The notes: generated by a model from the letters alone, not told the origin. Positions 11,077 through 21,755 are shown, counted from the first letter of the stretch. The stretch: DNA of 64,000 nt from Ligustrum vulgare (GCA_963555705.1 OY743186.1:39419241-39483240); one strand, 5' to 3'. Numbers and translations are program-made.

Positions 11077-11676
11077 ATGCTTTTAAATAGTTCATGCTGG
11101 GAAGAGGTTAGATCCATCAAAAACATGGATATCATTCTTACAAACATTCGCAAGTATTATTCCATTCTTCCAATGAATGATCTGAGGAAAATTTATCGAA
11201 TAAGACTCGAAAGATTGAGGTTGCTGATGGCTCATGGTGTTTCAGAAGATGTTCGCTGGTTGATCGAAGCAAAGGTTCGACTATCTGGTGAATTACCTAT
11301 GACATTTCCAAAGCACATGCCTGGTTTAGGCAAAAGCACCTTCGCAAAGAAACGAAGAGCAAAAAGGCTGAATGGTTGCTACAAATGTGCTCGTTGGAAC
11401 TGTGATACTCGTTGCAAAACAGTAGGATATTCTTCTACTAATCGGGATGATAAAATCAAATTCATAAAGGGTGGACTGAGTAAGGAGTCTTTGGATGATA
11501 TTCGACTGACTCTTGAGACGCACCCAAGTGGTTATGTGCAACGTGAACTTCTCTCCTTATACGCTCAGTTTAACGAGGACAAAAATCGTTATAGTCTCCA
11601 AAATATAATAGCAAAAGATCCTGTTTGCCAGTCTGTTTTACAAAATGAGGCTTCTGGCAGTTCAACAATGATATAA
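11077..11676 (+). CDS. Basic Cys-finger protein, Betaflexiviridae nucleic-acid-binding-protein-like, copy 1
   Basis: The protein is 199 aa and antisense to the host retroelement. A basic helical N-terminal half (residues 35-70, rich in Arg/Lys/Leu) is followed by GLGKSTFAKKRRAKR (83-97) and a four-Cys finger C101-x2-C104-x4-C109-x3-C113, then a DKIKFIKGG segment and an acidic-to-neutral tail. A GRS/GKS-x-x-A-basic tract directly before a small Cys finger is the hallmark of the cysteine-rich nucleic-acid-binding proteins of plant carla-, viti- and trichoviruses, which bind RNA and often suppress silencing. Family assignment is by pattern only. M17 (11125) is an alternative start and would give a more usual N-terminus. 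It lies 296 bp upstream of LOG on the same strand. An unrelated host zinc-finger protein is the main alternative. Confidence 0.6.
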   Translation: MLLNSSCWEEVRSIKNMDIILTNIRKYYSILPMNDLRKIYRIRLERLRLLMAHGVSEDVRWLIEAKVRLSGELPMTFPKHMPGLGKSTFAKKRRAKRLNGCYKCARWNCDTRCKTVGYSSTNRDDKIKFIKGGLSKESLDDIRLTLETHPSGYVQRELLSLYAQFNEDKNRYSLQNIIAKDPVCQSVLQNEASGSSTMI

Positions 11677-11889
11677 GGTAAATCTCTTGATACACATTTA
11701 AAATATTTTGCTGTTTTCTTTCACGCGTTTTGGAAATAAAATATATTTTCCTTTCTCGAGTTTTGATAAAGCTGGAAATAAATCACCGAAAGGTGATATC
11801 TTTGGTAAAACAGTCAAAAGTTGGCCGATTTTGTCAAAAGTAAATCTTTACTTTTTCATAATCAATCAAAAACAGTAAATTTTTTCGGC

Positions 11890-11898
11890 TTTAAATAG
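11890..11898 (+). promoter_or_regulatory. TATA-like sequence upstream of LOG, copy 1
   Basis: TTTAAATAG lies 75 bp before the LOG ATG, at a distance suited to a short A/C/T-rich leader. It is kept in copies 2 (18738-18746) and 3 (57092-57100). It suggests that LOG has its own promoter, opposite in direction to the LTR. Confidence 0.45.
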
Positions 11899-11972
11899 CC
11901 AAACATATTTCATAGTTCAGGCATCCCAAAATCACATCTTCTTCGTAAGTTTTCTCTTCTATACTATCAAAG

Positions 11973-12626
11973 ATGGAAGCACCAAAACTTCGACAGATCA
12001 AAACTATTTGTGTATTTTGTGGATCAAAAGTGGGGAAAGGCTTCAGTTATCTAGAAGCGGCCGTAGATCTTGGAAAGGAACTGGGGGAAAAAGGTATCAC
12101 TCTTGTGTATGGGGGTGGTAGCAGTGGTCTAATGGGTTATGTTTCCCAATCTGCTCTTGCAGAGAAATCAAAAGTAATCGGTGTCATACATGTCCCTTTG
12201 GTAGATGTTGCAGGCAAAACACGAGGGCATGAAGTTCAAACCTTATCCATCCATGAACGCATAACTTGTATGCTATATGGTTCTGATGCCTTTATAGCCC
12301 TGCCCGGAGGTTTTGGTACCTTAGAAGAAATCTTTAACATTACCTCGTGGGCTCAACTAGATCTCCATACTAAGCCTATTGGGCTTCTGAATGTTAACAA
12401 TTTCTTTGATGGTTTGTTAACCTTTCTTGATTATGCTATGGAACAGGGATTCATCTCTCCATTTTCCAGAAGGCTTCTTATTTCTGCTCCTACTATTGAT
12501 GAACTACTGGATAAGCTGCAGTCATATATCTCAATACAAGATCCAGCAGGGGTTAAGATAGATTGGTCGCAAGGAAGGGGAATCAAGCGAAAATGGAGTC
12601 CGGTTAATGTAAACTTAACTTTATGA
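11973..12626 (+). CDS. LOG-like: LOG-type cytokinin riboside 5'-monophosphate phosphoribohydrolase, copy 1
   Basis: The protein is 217 aa, the usual LOG length. LOG enzymes cleave cytokinin nucleoside monophosphates to free-base cytokinin plus ribose 5-phosphate, mostly in the cytosol. The Rossmann fold is visible as ICVFCGS (12-18), LVYGGGSSGLMG (44-55) and the family signature PGGFGTLEE (111-119), with the HER arginine (94-96) that belongs to the active site. It continues KPIGLLN (134-140) to an Arg/Lys-rich tail not typical of plant LOGs. The frame has no intron, while plant LOG genes are usually multi-exon, so capture from mRNA is likely. Residue 73 is His in GVIHVP, where copy 3 has the family-typical Pro. 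Catalytic activity is inferred from motifs, not shown. Confidence 0.92.
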   Translation: MEAPKLRQIKTICVFCGSKVGKGFSYLEAAVDLGKELGEKGITLVYGGGSSGLMGYVSQSALAEKSKVIGVIHVPLVDVAGKTRGHEVQTLSIHERITCMLYGSDAFIALPGGFGTLEEIFNITSWAQLDLHTKPIGLLNVNNFFDGLLTFLDYAMEQGFISPFSRRLLISAPTIDELLDKLQSYISIQDPAGVKIDWSQGRGIKRKWSPVNVNLTL

Positions 12627-12636
12627 ATCTTAGAAT

Positions 12637-12849
12637 AGGTGGGGGTAGAGTACGGAGTATTCTTACTCTCGAGACACCCCTCTAATTTCCTAGGATTTTC
12701 CTTAATGTTTAAATCTTGTGTGTACCTCAAAGGTTCCAGGTGGTAGATTACGGAGTATTCTTACTCTCGAAACACACCTCTTTGAAGGTTTCTTTATTTC
12801 CTCAAAAGGTCAGAGGTGGTAGGATACGGCTACTCCGGAAACACATCTC
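12637..12849 (+). other. Three related hairpin-forming repeats downstream of LOG, copy 1
   Basis: Units at 12637-12683, 12738-12781 and 12813-12849 each read (G)AGGTGG, TA-rich, TACGG-loop, then CACC or CATCTC. The first two share the inner stem-loop GAGTA-TTCT-TACTC. The third replaces it by CGG-CTACT-CCG, keeping pairing with a different sequence. Outer arms pair AGGTG with CACCT in unit 2 and GAGGTG with CATCTC (G-U) in unit 3. This would lie in the LOG 3' UTR. Confidence 0.6.
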
Positions 12850-14625
12850 TCAATTTGAGGAATTTCCCATGTTGCTTTCTTTTGATTTTGCGTGTTTCAT
12901 GTATTTCTTTCCAATGTGACTCTTGTGTGTTCTCCTTACGAGAAAATAATAAATATCTCTGTTATCATCTACTAAATCTCGTTTGTGATGTAAATGAATT
13001 TGCATGTCTAACCTCAATTCTCTTAGTGATTGCATACCATACTATGCTCTTAATTCCAAACGATAAAATTCTAAGCAGAGTTTCCTTTGAAATTTGGACT
13101 TATTCAAACCGTAAGCATACTTCATAACTCACAATAATAAATAATTCCACATTTGATCACAACGATCTAAAAATTGACCACAATTTCATCAAACTTCAAT
13201 ATCATAAAAAATATTCCAGAAAATCAATTCATAATTCCTCAACATAGAAATTTCAAATCATAGTCGTCAATATCACAATATCACTTCCTTCAATACCTTA
13301 ATTGGCTCAAAAGATTACTCATACTTATATTTATAAGTCATAAATCATATTCCCAAAATTTAATCACAAGGCCAAAGTTCATAATAAATTTCTCTTCAAT
13401 ATAGAGGCATAATTCACTTACTCAACATAATATCCATTACTTAATTCCCAATAACCAAATCTTTAAATCTCTAACTTCATAATGCTTCTCATAAAAGTCT
13501 CATTAAAATCATATCACTTATAATCTTAACATCTCATAAAAATTCATAAAATTGGCTCGCTATTTCTCATTAAATCTAAATGACAGATAATCTGAACATA
13601 TTTCTAATCATTTCTGTTGACTTCTCATACTTAATGCCATGTCTAAAATCAATTATGCAAAGTCCATTTAAGGTTTATCATTTCTAAACTCGAGGACAAC
13701 AATTATTTTGAAAATCATTCTTAAGTCATATTATTCCCATTATGCTCAACACCCGTTCTCTTTCTTTCTTTTCTTTCTGAATTTTTTTTTTTTTTTCAGA
13801 ATTGAAACTTGAAGAGTGGTACCAATAATCATCCACAGTTTTTCATTGCTTTTAAGCAAAGGTAGTGATAAAGGGATAAATTATTGAACCGAAAATTGAA
13901 ACTTGAAGAGGAAGTACTAATAACCATCCACAGTTTTTCCCTTGTTTTTACACAAATGTAGTGATAAAGGGATAAATTATTGTACGAATTCATTATCAAT
14001 TTTGTTTGTTTAATATATTATTCCATATATTTTGGGCAAAAGTTACAACCCAACTTAATTTCTAATTGAGTCAATCTTACTAAGTTTAATATGCACCAAA
14101 ATTCATATAAATATCCTCTCTGTCTCATGATTCTACATTGAAAAGAATAAAAAAATTGAGTCTTCTATCAATTTATATCATACTTGACATGTATATTATG
14201 TGTAACACATAAAGATTCATAACATATGAAGATTTCATACTTAACATGTCTTAATAAAATCGTAAATGACTTGCAAAGCATATAACATACCTGGTTCGAG
14301 GAGTCAATACGTGGAGAGTGACATAGTAGAGTGATGAGTTAAAATATTTCATATAATCTCATTTTCCTTTAATCAACAATAATTTAATGTGGTTGTATCC
14401 AAATCAACATTTTCTTGAATCATAATTCCTAATTAATCACAGTCTTCAAAACAAATCCAATATCGATATAGTAATTATCTCCCCATCAATAATTAATAAC
14501 TTAACCCAAATAAAATTTATCGTCAAATCTTATTTTTCCTTTAGTCCCCGAACTTCTAGAAATTTATCAAAGACATCAATATAAACATCATATCACTAAC
14601 TAATTATATTCCATAAAATTTTCAG

Positions 14626-14690
14626 GACATTACAAACTTCCTTGCTTAAAATGAATTTTGTCCTTGAAATTCGCACATCAAATTTCATCA
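14626..14690 (-). repeat. Second, decayed pol-end/LTR-start junction inside the leader, copy 1
   Basis: Read on the minus strand, this is a degenerate version of the sequence at 10190-10240: a FEDEI-like end, a purine-rich stretch, then TGTAATGTCC where an LTR would start. The same piece is at about 21474-21540 in copy 2 but not in copy 3. It looks like a relic of another Ty3/gypsy 3' end carried in the leader. Confidence 0.5.
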
Positions 14691-14891
14691 TGCTTTTCAA
14701 AATCATAACCATACTTGACATGTGAAAATTCAACTTTTTTCTTTTTATAATGAATAGTGATTTCGTTCACTGTTCATCATGAATAGCACGTCGTTTTACT
14801 GTTCACGTGAATAGTGATTTTTTTTTTTTTTTTTTTTTTTTAAAGAAATAAAATTTCAAAAATCTACAGAATCGTTTTTAAAACTCTTTGT

Positions 14892-14902
14892 CTCTGATAC
14901 CA
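14892..14902 (-). other. Primer binding site (tRNA-iMet), copy 1
   Basis: On the minus strand this reads TGGTATCAGAG followed by A, an 11-base match to the initiator tRNA-Met 3' end, 2 bases from the LTR 2 edge. It fixes the element's orientation as minus. Confidence 0.88.
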
Positions 14903-14904
14903 AC

Positions 14905-17043
14905 TGTGACGACCCGAATTCTCTTCCATTCGAGTGCCACTAAAAGTGACTCATATCATATTATCGAGACTTAAATAGTAATGTAAAATTATTCAAAAGA
15001 ATAATTAGAATCCCATAATTTTATTTGTGAATAAAAATAGAACATAATTTTCTTACATAAAGTTCAACATAATTATCTCATCAATCTTAACCACTTTTGC
15101 CACTTCCATGTTGACCGCCTCGAACCTTCAATTATCTGAAAATGGTAAATATCGTGGAGTGAGATTTATAAAATCCCAGTAAGTATACCAAGCATAAATT
15201 TTCTTTTGAAAGCATATGGATCATTTTCATCATAACATAGGATAGGATCGAAATACTCATAAACATAGGGAGACACAAGAATTTTACCGAACTTAAATGG
15301 CAAGAATTCTTATGTGTAGCGCTACTAAACTCCGGTCCCCTTAGCATAATCATAAACATATCATATGGAACCCATAACAATCTTGTGAGATTGATTTCAT
15401 AGCAATGATCCAAACATTTTCATAAAAACATAAGATATACTTACTTGTCATAAAAACATACTTACTTTTCATAAAAACATAAGGTGTATTTACCTTTCAT
15501 AAAAACATACTTACTTTTCATAAAAACATAAGATATACTTACTTGCCATAAAAACATACTTACTTTTCATAAAAACATAAGGTGTATTTACCTTTCATAA
15601 AAACATACTTACTTTTCATAAAAACATAAGATATACTTACTTGTCATAAAAACATACTTACTTTTCATAAAAACATAAGGTGTATTTACCTTTCATAAAA
15701 ACATACTTACTTTTCATAAAAACATAAGATATACTTACTTGTCATAAAAACATACTTACTTTTCATAAAAACATAAGGTGTATTTACCTTTCATAAAAAC
15801 ATACTTACTTTTCATAAAAACATAAGATATACTTACTTGTCATAAAAACATACTTACTTTTCATAAAAACATAAGGTGTATTTACCTTTCATAAAAACAT
15901 ACTTACTTTTCATAAAAACATAAGATATACTTACTTGTCATAAAAACATACTTACTTTTCATAAAAACATAAGGTGTATTTACCTTTCATAAAAACATAC
16001 TTACTTTTCATAAAAATATAAGATATACTTACCTTTTAAAAGATTAAAATGAAGTGTAGTAGTAAATGGACCAAAACTTTCTTGACCACCTTGAATTTCT
16101 CTTACTTGTGGATTTTGTCAAGAGATTGGAAATAAGTGTATATGTGTAGAGTTGTGTGTAAAAGAGATGGGTTTAAATAGATGTATAAAGTTGGCATATT
16201 GTAAACATAATCATTCAATTCTATTAATTTTAACACATCCTTTTCTTAAAGTAAAGCACCATTCATATACTTTTCCATATTTATACAAATAATATGCTCT
16301 TCATGATTATATATAATGGAGTCTTATCAATCATTCATATACTTTTCCATATTTATACAAATATTATGCTCTTCATGATTATATATAATGGAGTCTTATC
16401 AATCATTCATATACTTTTCCATATTTATACAAATATTATGCTCTTCATGATTATATATAATGGAGTATATAAATCATTCATATACTTTTCCATATTTATA
16501 CAAATATTATGCTCTTCATGATTATATATAATGGAGTATATAAATCATTCATATACTTTTCCATATTTATACAAATATTATGCTCTTCATGATTACATAT
16601 AATGGAGTCTTATCAATCATTCATATACTTTTCCATATTTATACAAATATTATGCTCTTCATGATTATATATAATGGAGTATATAAATCATTCATATACT
16701 TTTCCATATTTATACAAATATTATGCTCTTCATGATTACATATAATGGAACCTCTCATGCTTGCATATATTTTCTTAATTTAAATAATAAAAGTAATTTT
16801 TGTACAAATAAATATTGGGATAACATTGAATTAAGTACTTAGACTTAATATACTTTAAATCAAGAGAATGGAGATATTTTTAGAAATTCGGAATTTAATT
16901 TAAAATCGAACGATCTCGATTATTTCTTGACTTGGCTATACGAATACGTCGTGGCGTTAACTTAATAAAAATGGGTGAAATAGTAGCGACACGATTTTCT
17001 ATTAAAATAATTATTAATCGCGTAAAAATTCTTGGTCGCTACA
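14905..17043 (-). mobile_element. LTR 2, shared by the two tandem units
   Basis: This 2,139-bp LTR has the same TGTGACGACC and GGTCGCTACA ends as LTR 1. It serves as 5' LTR for copy 1 and 3' LTR for copy 2. Its 72-bp array variant order equals that of LTR 3 and differs from LTR 1. Confidence 0.93.
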
Positions 17044-17924
17044 AACTTACCCCCTTAAAATAATTTCGTCCTCGAAATTAATCTTACTTGATCTTATGAT
17101 TTCTGAACACTTAATCAGAATCTCTTCTTCTTCTTATGTAGCATCATCGCTACCATATTTAACCCAACCATATTTAACCCACTGGACTTTGACTAAATGC
17201 ATCAATTTGTTTTCTTAAGACATGGACTTTTCTATCAATAATAGACATATGTCTACTCATAAATTCTTCTGAATCAAAATGAAAATTCCCAATCGTATGT
17301 GATATTTCATCATATCTTGTAGTATTCATGTAACTTGTCATTTATCATCGTATCATGTGACCTCAAATATTCGTATTAATATCTCTAAAATTTCAATAAA
17401 TCTTTACTAACATATCATACCATAATAATTTGTCATTTCTTCTTATCACCAAATATCCCAAAATAATTAAAACGATTACCTGAATATTCTCTATGTAATA
17501 TACCCAAACATGTTATTCACATATCAACATAATCATCAGTTTATCTTTCCAATATTTGTAACCCAAAATTTCTGCAAAATTCAATAAACAAATATCTCCC
17601 AAATAATTAAAATTCTTAACTCAAATATCATAACATTTCCCGTAAGGTATTCCTTTCACTTGCACAAACTTATTAATCCTGATTCAATACAGTCCTTATT
17701 TCACTTTCACGTATCCCCGTATTATTTCTATACCTTGATTATTATATCAAAATATCAGTACCCAAAATCCAAGAAAATATTCCATATCTCAAATCCCGTC
17801 ATCATCAAATCTTCCTTTTATCAAGAAAGTAAACGGCGCATAAACTCTTGTTCCCTCTTTTCCATTATTCTATTCCGCGCTTTCTTGCTGGAATCAATAT
17901 CACGCGGATTCCCTCCGATCCTTA

Positions 17925-18524
17925 ATGCTTTTAAATAGTTCATGCTGGGAAGAGGTTAGATCCATCAAAAACATGGATATCATTCTTACAAACATTCGCA
18001 AGTATTATTCCATTCTTCCAATGAATGATCTGAGGAAAATTTATCGAATAAGACTCGAAAGATTGAGGTTGCTGATGGCTCATGGTGTTTCAGAAGATGT
18101 TCGCTGGTTGATCGAAGCAAAGGTTCGACTATCTGGTGAATTACCTATGACATTTCCAAAGCACATGCCTGGTTTAGGCAAAAGCACCTTCGCAAAGAAA
18201 CGAAGAGCAAAAAGGCTGAATGGTTGCTACAAATGTGCTCGTTGGAACTGTGATACTCGTTGCAAAACAGTAGGATATTCTTCTACTAATCGGGATGATA
18301 AAATCAAATTCATAAAGGGTGGACTGAGTAAGGAGTCTTTGGATGATATTCGACTGACTCTTGAGACGCACCCAAGTGGTTATGTGCAACGTGAACTTCT
18401 CTCCTTATACGCTCAGTTTAACGAGGACAAAAATCGTTATAGTCTCCAAAATATAATAGCAAAAGATCCTGTTTGCCAGTCTGTTTTACAAAATGAGGCT
18501 TCTGGCAGTTCAACAATGATATAA
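17925..18524 (+). CDS. Basic Cys-finger protein, Betaflexiviridae nucleic-acid-binding-protein-like, copy 2
   Basis: The 199-aa translation is identical to the copy at 11077-11676, including the basic tract at residues 83-97 and the four cysteines (101, 104, 109, 113). Identity with copy 1 reflects the recent tandem duplication and is not independent evidence of selection. It lies 296 bp upstream of the second LOG. Confidence 0.58.
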   Translation: MLLNSSCWEEVRSIKNMDIILTNIRKYYSILPMNDLRKIYRIRLERLRLLMAHGVSEDVRWLIEAKVRLSGELPMTFPKHMPGLGKSTFAKKRRAKRLNGCYKCARWNCDTRCKTVGYSSTNRDDKIKFIKGGLSKESLDDIRLTLETHPSGYVQRELLSLYAQFNEDKNRYSLQNIIAKDPVCQSVLQNEASGSSTMI

Positions 18525-18820
18525 GGTAAATCTCTTGATACACATTTAAAATATTTTGCTGTTTTCTTTCACGCGTTTTGGAAATAAAATATATTTTCCT
18601 TTCTCGAGTTTTGATAAAGCTGGAAATAAATCACCGAAAGGTGATATCTTTGGTAAAACAGTCAAAAGTTGGCCGATTTTGTCAAAAGTAAATCTTTACT
18701 TTTTCATAATCAATCAAAAACAGTAAATTTTTTCGGCTTTAAATAGCCAAACATATTTCATAGTTCAGGCATCCCAAAATCACATCTTCTTCGTAAGTTT
18801 TCTCTTCTATACTATCAAAG

Positions 18821-19474
18821 ATGGAAGCACCAAAACTTCGACAGATCAAAACTATTTGTGTATTTTGTGGATCAAAAGTGGGGAAAGGCTTCAGTTATCT
18901 AGAAGCGGCCGTAGATCTTGGAAAGGAACTGGGGGAAAAAGGTATCACTCTTGTGTATGGGGGTGGTAGCAGTGGTCTAATGGGTTATGTTTCCCAATCT
19001 GCTCTTGCAGAGAAATCAAAAGTAATCGGTGTCATACATGTCCCTTTGGTAGATGTTGCAGGCAAAACACGAGGGCATGAAGTTCAAACCTTATCCATCC
19101 ATGAACGCATAACTTGTATGCTATATGGTTCTGATGCCTTTATAGCCCTGCCCGGAGGTTTTGGTACCTTAGAAGAAATCTTTAACATTACCTCGTGGGC
19201 TCAACTAGATCTCCATACTAAGCCTATTGGGCTTCTGAATGTTAACAATTTCTTTGATGGTTTGTTAACCTTTCTTGATTATGCTATGGAACAGGGATTC
19301 ATCTCTCCATTTTCCAGAAGGCTTCTTATTTCTGCTCCTACTATTGATGAACTACTGGATAAGCTGCAGTCATATATCTCAATACAAGATCCAGCAGGGG
19401 TTAAGATAGATTGGTCGCAAGGAAGGGGAATCAAGCGAAAATGGAGTCCGGTTAATGTAAACTTAACTTTATGA
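18821..19474 (+). CDS. LOG-like: LOG-type cytokinin riboside 5'-monophosphate phosphoribohydrolase, copy 2
   Basis: The 217-aa translation is identical to the copy at 11973-12626, with the GGGSSGLMG and PGGFGTLEE motifs and His at residue 73. The upstream TATA-like sequence is at 18738-18746, and the three hairpin units follow at about 19485-19697. If both copies are transcribed, this locus doubles the dose of the same enzyme. Confidence 0.92.
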   Translation: MEAPKLRQIKTICVFCGSKVGKGFSYLEAAVDLGKELGEKGITLVYGGGSSGLMGYVSQSALAEKSKVIGVIHVPLVDVAGKTRGHEVQTLSIHERITCMLYGSDAFIALPGGFGTLEEIFNITSWAQLDLHTKPIGLLNVNNFFDGLLTFLDYAMEQGFISPFSRRLLISAPTIDELLDKLQSYISIQDPAGVKIDWSQGRGIKRKWSPVNVNLTL

Positions 19475-19484
19475 ATCTTAGAAT

Positions 19485-19697
19485 AGGTGGGGGTAGAGTA
19501 CGGAGTATTCTTACTCTCGAGACACCCCTCTAATTTCCTAGGATTTTCCTTAATGTTTAAATCTTGTGTGTACCTCAAAGGTTCCAGGTGGTAGATTACG
19601 GAGTATTCTTACTCTCGAAACACACCTCTTTGAAGGTTTCTTTATTTCCTCAAAAGGTCAGAGGTGGTAGGATACGGCTACTCCGGAAACACATCTC
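19485..19697 (+). other. Three hairpin-forming repeats downstream of LOG, copy 2
   Basis: The sequence and spacing are the same as at 12637-12849. Confidence 0.6.
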
Positions 19698-21744
19698 TCA
19701 ATTTGAGGAATTTCCCATGTTGCTTTCTTTTGATTTTGCGTGTTTCATGTATTTCTTTCCAATGTGACTCTTGTGTGTTCTCCTTACGAGAAAATAATAA
19801 ATATCTCTGTTATCATCTACTAAATCTCGTTTGTGATGTAAATGAATTTGCATGTCTAACCTCAATTCTCTTAGTGATTGCATACCATACTATGCTCTTA
19901 ATTCCAAACGATAAAATTCTAAGCAGAGTTTCCTTTGAAATTTGGACTTATTCAAACCGTAAGCATACTTCATAACTCACAATAATAAATAATTCCACAT
20001 TTGATCACAACGATCTAAAAATTGACCACAATTTCATCAAACTTCAATATCATAAAAAATATTCCAGAAAATCAATTCATAATTCCTCAACATAGAAATT
20101 TCAAATCATAGTCGTCAATATCACAATATCACTTCCTTCAATACCTTAATTGGCTCAAAAGATTACTCATACTTATATTTATAAGTCATAAATCATATTC
20201 CCAAAATTTAATCACAAGGCCAAAGTTCATAATAAATTTCTCTTCAATATAGAGGCATAATTCACTTACTCAACATAATATCCATTACTTAATTCCCAAT
20301 AACCAAATCTTTAAATCTCTAACTTCATAATGCTTCTCATAAAAGTCTCATTAAAATCATATCACTTATAATCTTAACATCTCATAAAAATTCATAAAAT
20401 TGGCTCGCTATTTCTCATTAAATCTAAATGACAGATAATCTGAACATATTTCTAATCATTTCTGTTGACTTCTCATACTTAATGCCATGTCTAAAATCAA
20501 TTATGCAAAGTCCATTTAAGGTTTATCATTTCTAAACTCGAGGACAACAATTATTTTGAAAATCATTCTTAAGTCATATTATTCCCATTATGCTCAACAC
20601 CCGTTCTCTTTCTTTCTTTTCTTTCTGAATTTTTTTTTTTTTTTTTTTTCAGAATTGAAACTTGAAGAGTGGTACCAATAATCATCCACAGTTTTTCATT
20701 GCTTTTAAGCAAAGGTAGTGATAAAGGGATAAATTATTGAACCGAAAATTGAAACTTGAAGAGGAAGTACTAATAACCATCCACAGTTTTTCCCTTGTTT
20801 TTACACAAAGGTAGTGATAAAGGGATAAATTATTGTACGAATTCATTATCAATTTTGTTTGTTTAATATATTATTCCATATATTTTGGGCAAAAGTTACA
20901 ACCCAACTTAATTTCTAATTGAGTCAATCTTACTAAGCTTAATATGCACCAAAATTCATATAAATATCCTCTCTGTCTCATGATTCTACATTGAAAAGAA
21001 TAAAAAAATTGAGTCTTCTATCAATTTATATCATACTTGACATGTATATTATGTGTAACACATAAAGATTCATAACATATGAAGATTTCATACTTAACAT
21101 GTCTTAATAAAATCGTAAATGACTTGCAAAGCATATAACATACCTGGTTCGAGGAGTCAATACGTGGAGAGTGACATAGTAGAGTGATGAGTTAAAATAT
21201 TTCATATAATCTCATTTTCCTTTAATCAACAATAATTTAATGTGGTTGTATCCAAATCAACATTTTCTTGAATCATAATTCCTAATTAATCACAGTCTTC
21301 AAAACAAATCCAATATCGATATAGTAATTATCTCCCCATCAATAATTAATAACTTAACCCAAATAAAATTTATCGTCAAATCTTATTTTTCCTTTAGTCC
21401 CCGAACTTCTAGAAATTTATCAAAGACATCAATATAAACATCATATCACTAACTAATTATATTCCATAAAATTTTCAGGACATTACAAACTTCCTTGCTT
21501 AAAATGAATTTTGTCCTTGAAATTCGCACATCAAATTTCATCATGCTTTTCAAAATCATAACCATACTTGACATGTGAAAATTCAACTTTTTTCTTTTTA
21601 TAATGAATAGTGATTTCGTTCACTGTTCATCATGAATAGCACGTCGTTTTACTGTTCACGTGAATAGTGATTTTTTTTTTTTTTTTTTTTTTTTAAAGAA
21701 ATAAAATTTCAAAAATCTACAGAATCGTTTTTAAAACTCTTTGT

Positions 21745-21755
21745 CTCTGATACCA
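21745..21755 (-). other. Primer binding site (tRNA-iMet), copy 2
   Basis: TGGTATCAGAG on the minus strand, 2 bases from LTR 3, as in copy 1. Confidence 0.88.

Larger units (their letters stand above)
10196..14904 (-). mobile_element. Internal domain, copy 1 of the LOG-carrying element
   Basis: The domain lies between LTRs 1 and 2. In the element's own (minus) direction it runs PBS (14892-14902), long non-coding leader, an antisense cargo block (11077-12850), a decayed end of pol (10199-10440) and PPT (10196-10210). No gag, protease, RT, RNase H or integrase core is present, so the element cannot mobilise itself. Bases 12860-14880 hold no supported gene. They are AT-rich with two similar blocks near 13795-13985 (repeating the phrase CATCCACAGTTTTT and a GATAAAGGGATAAATTATTG tail) and an A/T-tract at 14819-14840. 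Confidence 0.88.

Noticed and set aside
10812..11090. 92-codon frame upstream of the Cys-finger ORF, repeated at 17660
   Set aside because: It lacks an ATG start (TTG), has biased composition, and is broken in copy 3 by a single-base insertion near 56115.
12431..12730. Minus-strand frames overlapping LOG and the Cys-finger ORF (also 11326-11541)
   Set aside because: Shadows of the plus-strand coding frames, without domains.
12637..12849. Hammerhead ribozyme (retrozyme-like) in the hairpin region
   Set aside because: GAAAC is present but the CTGATGA core is absent, so no hammerhead can form.
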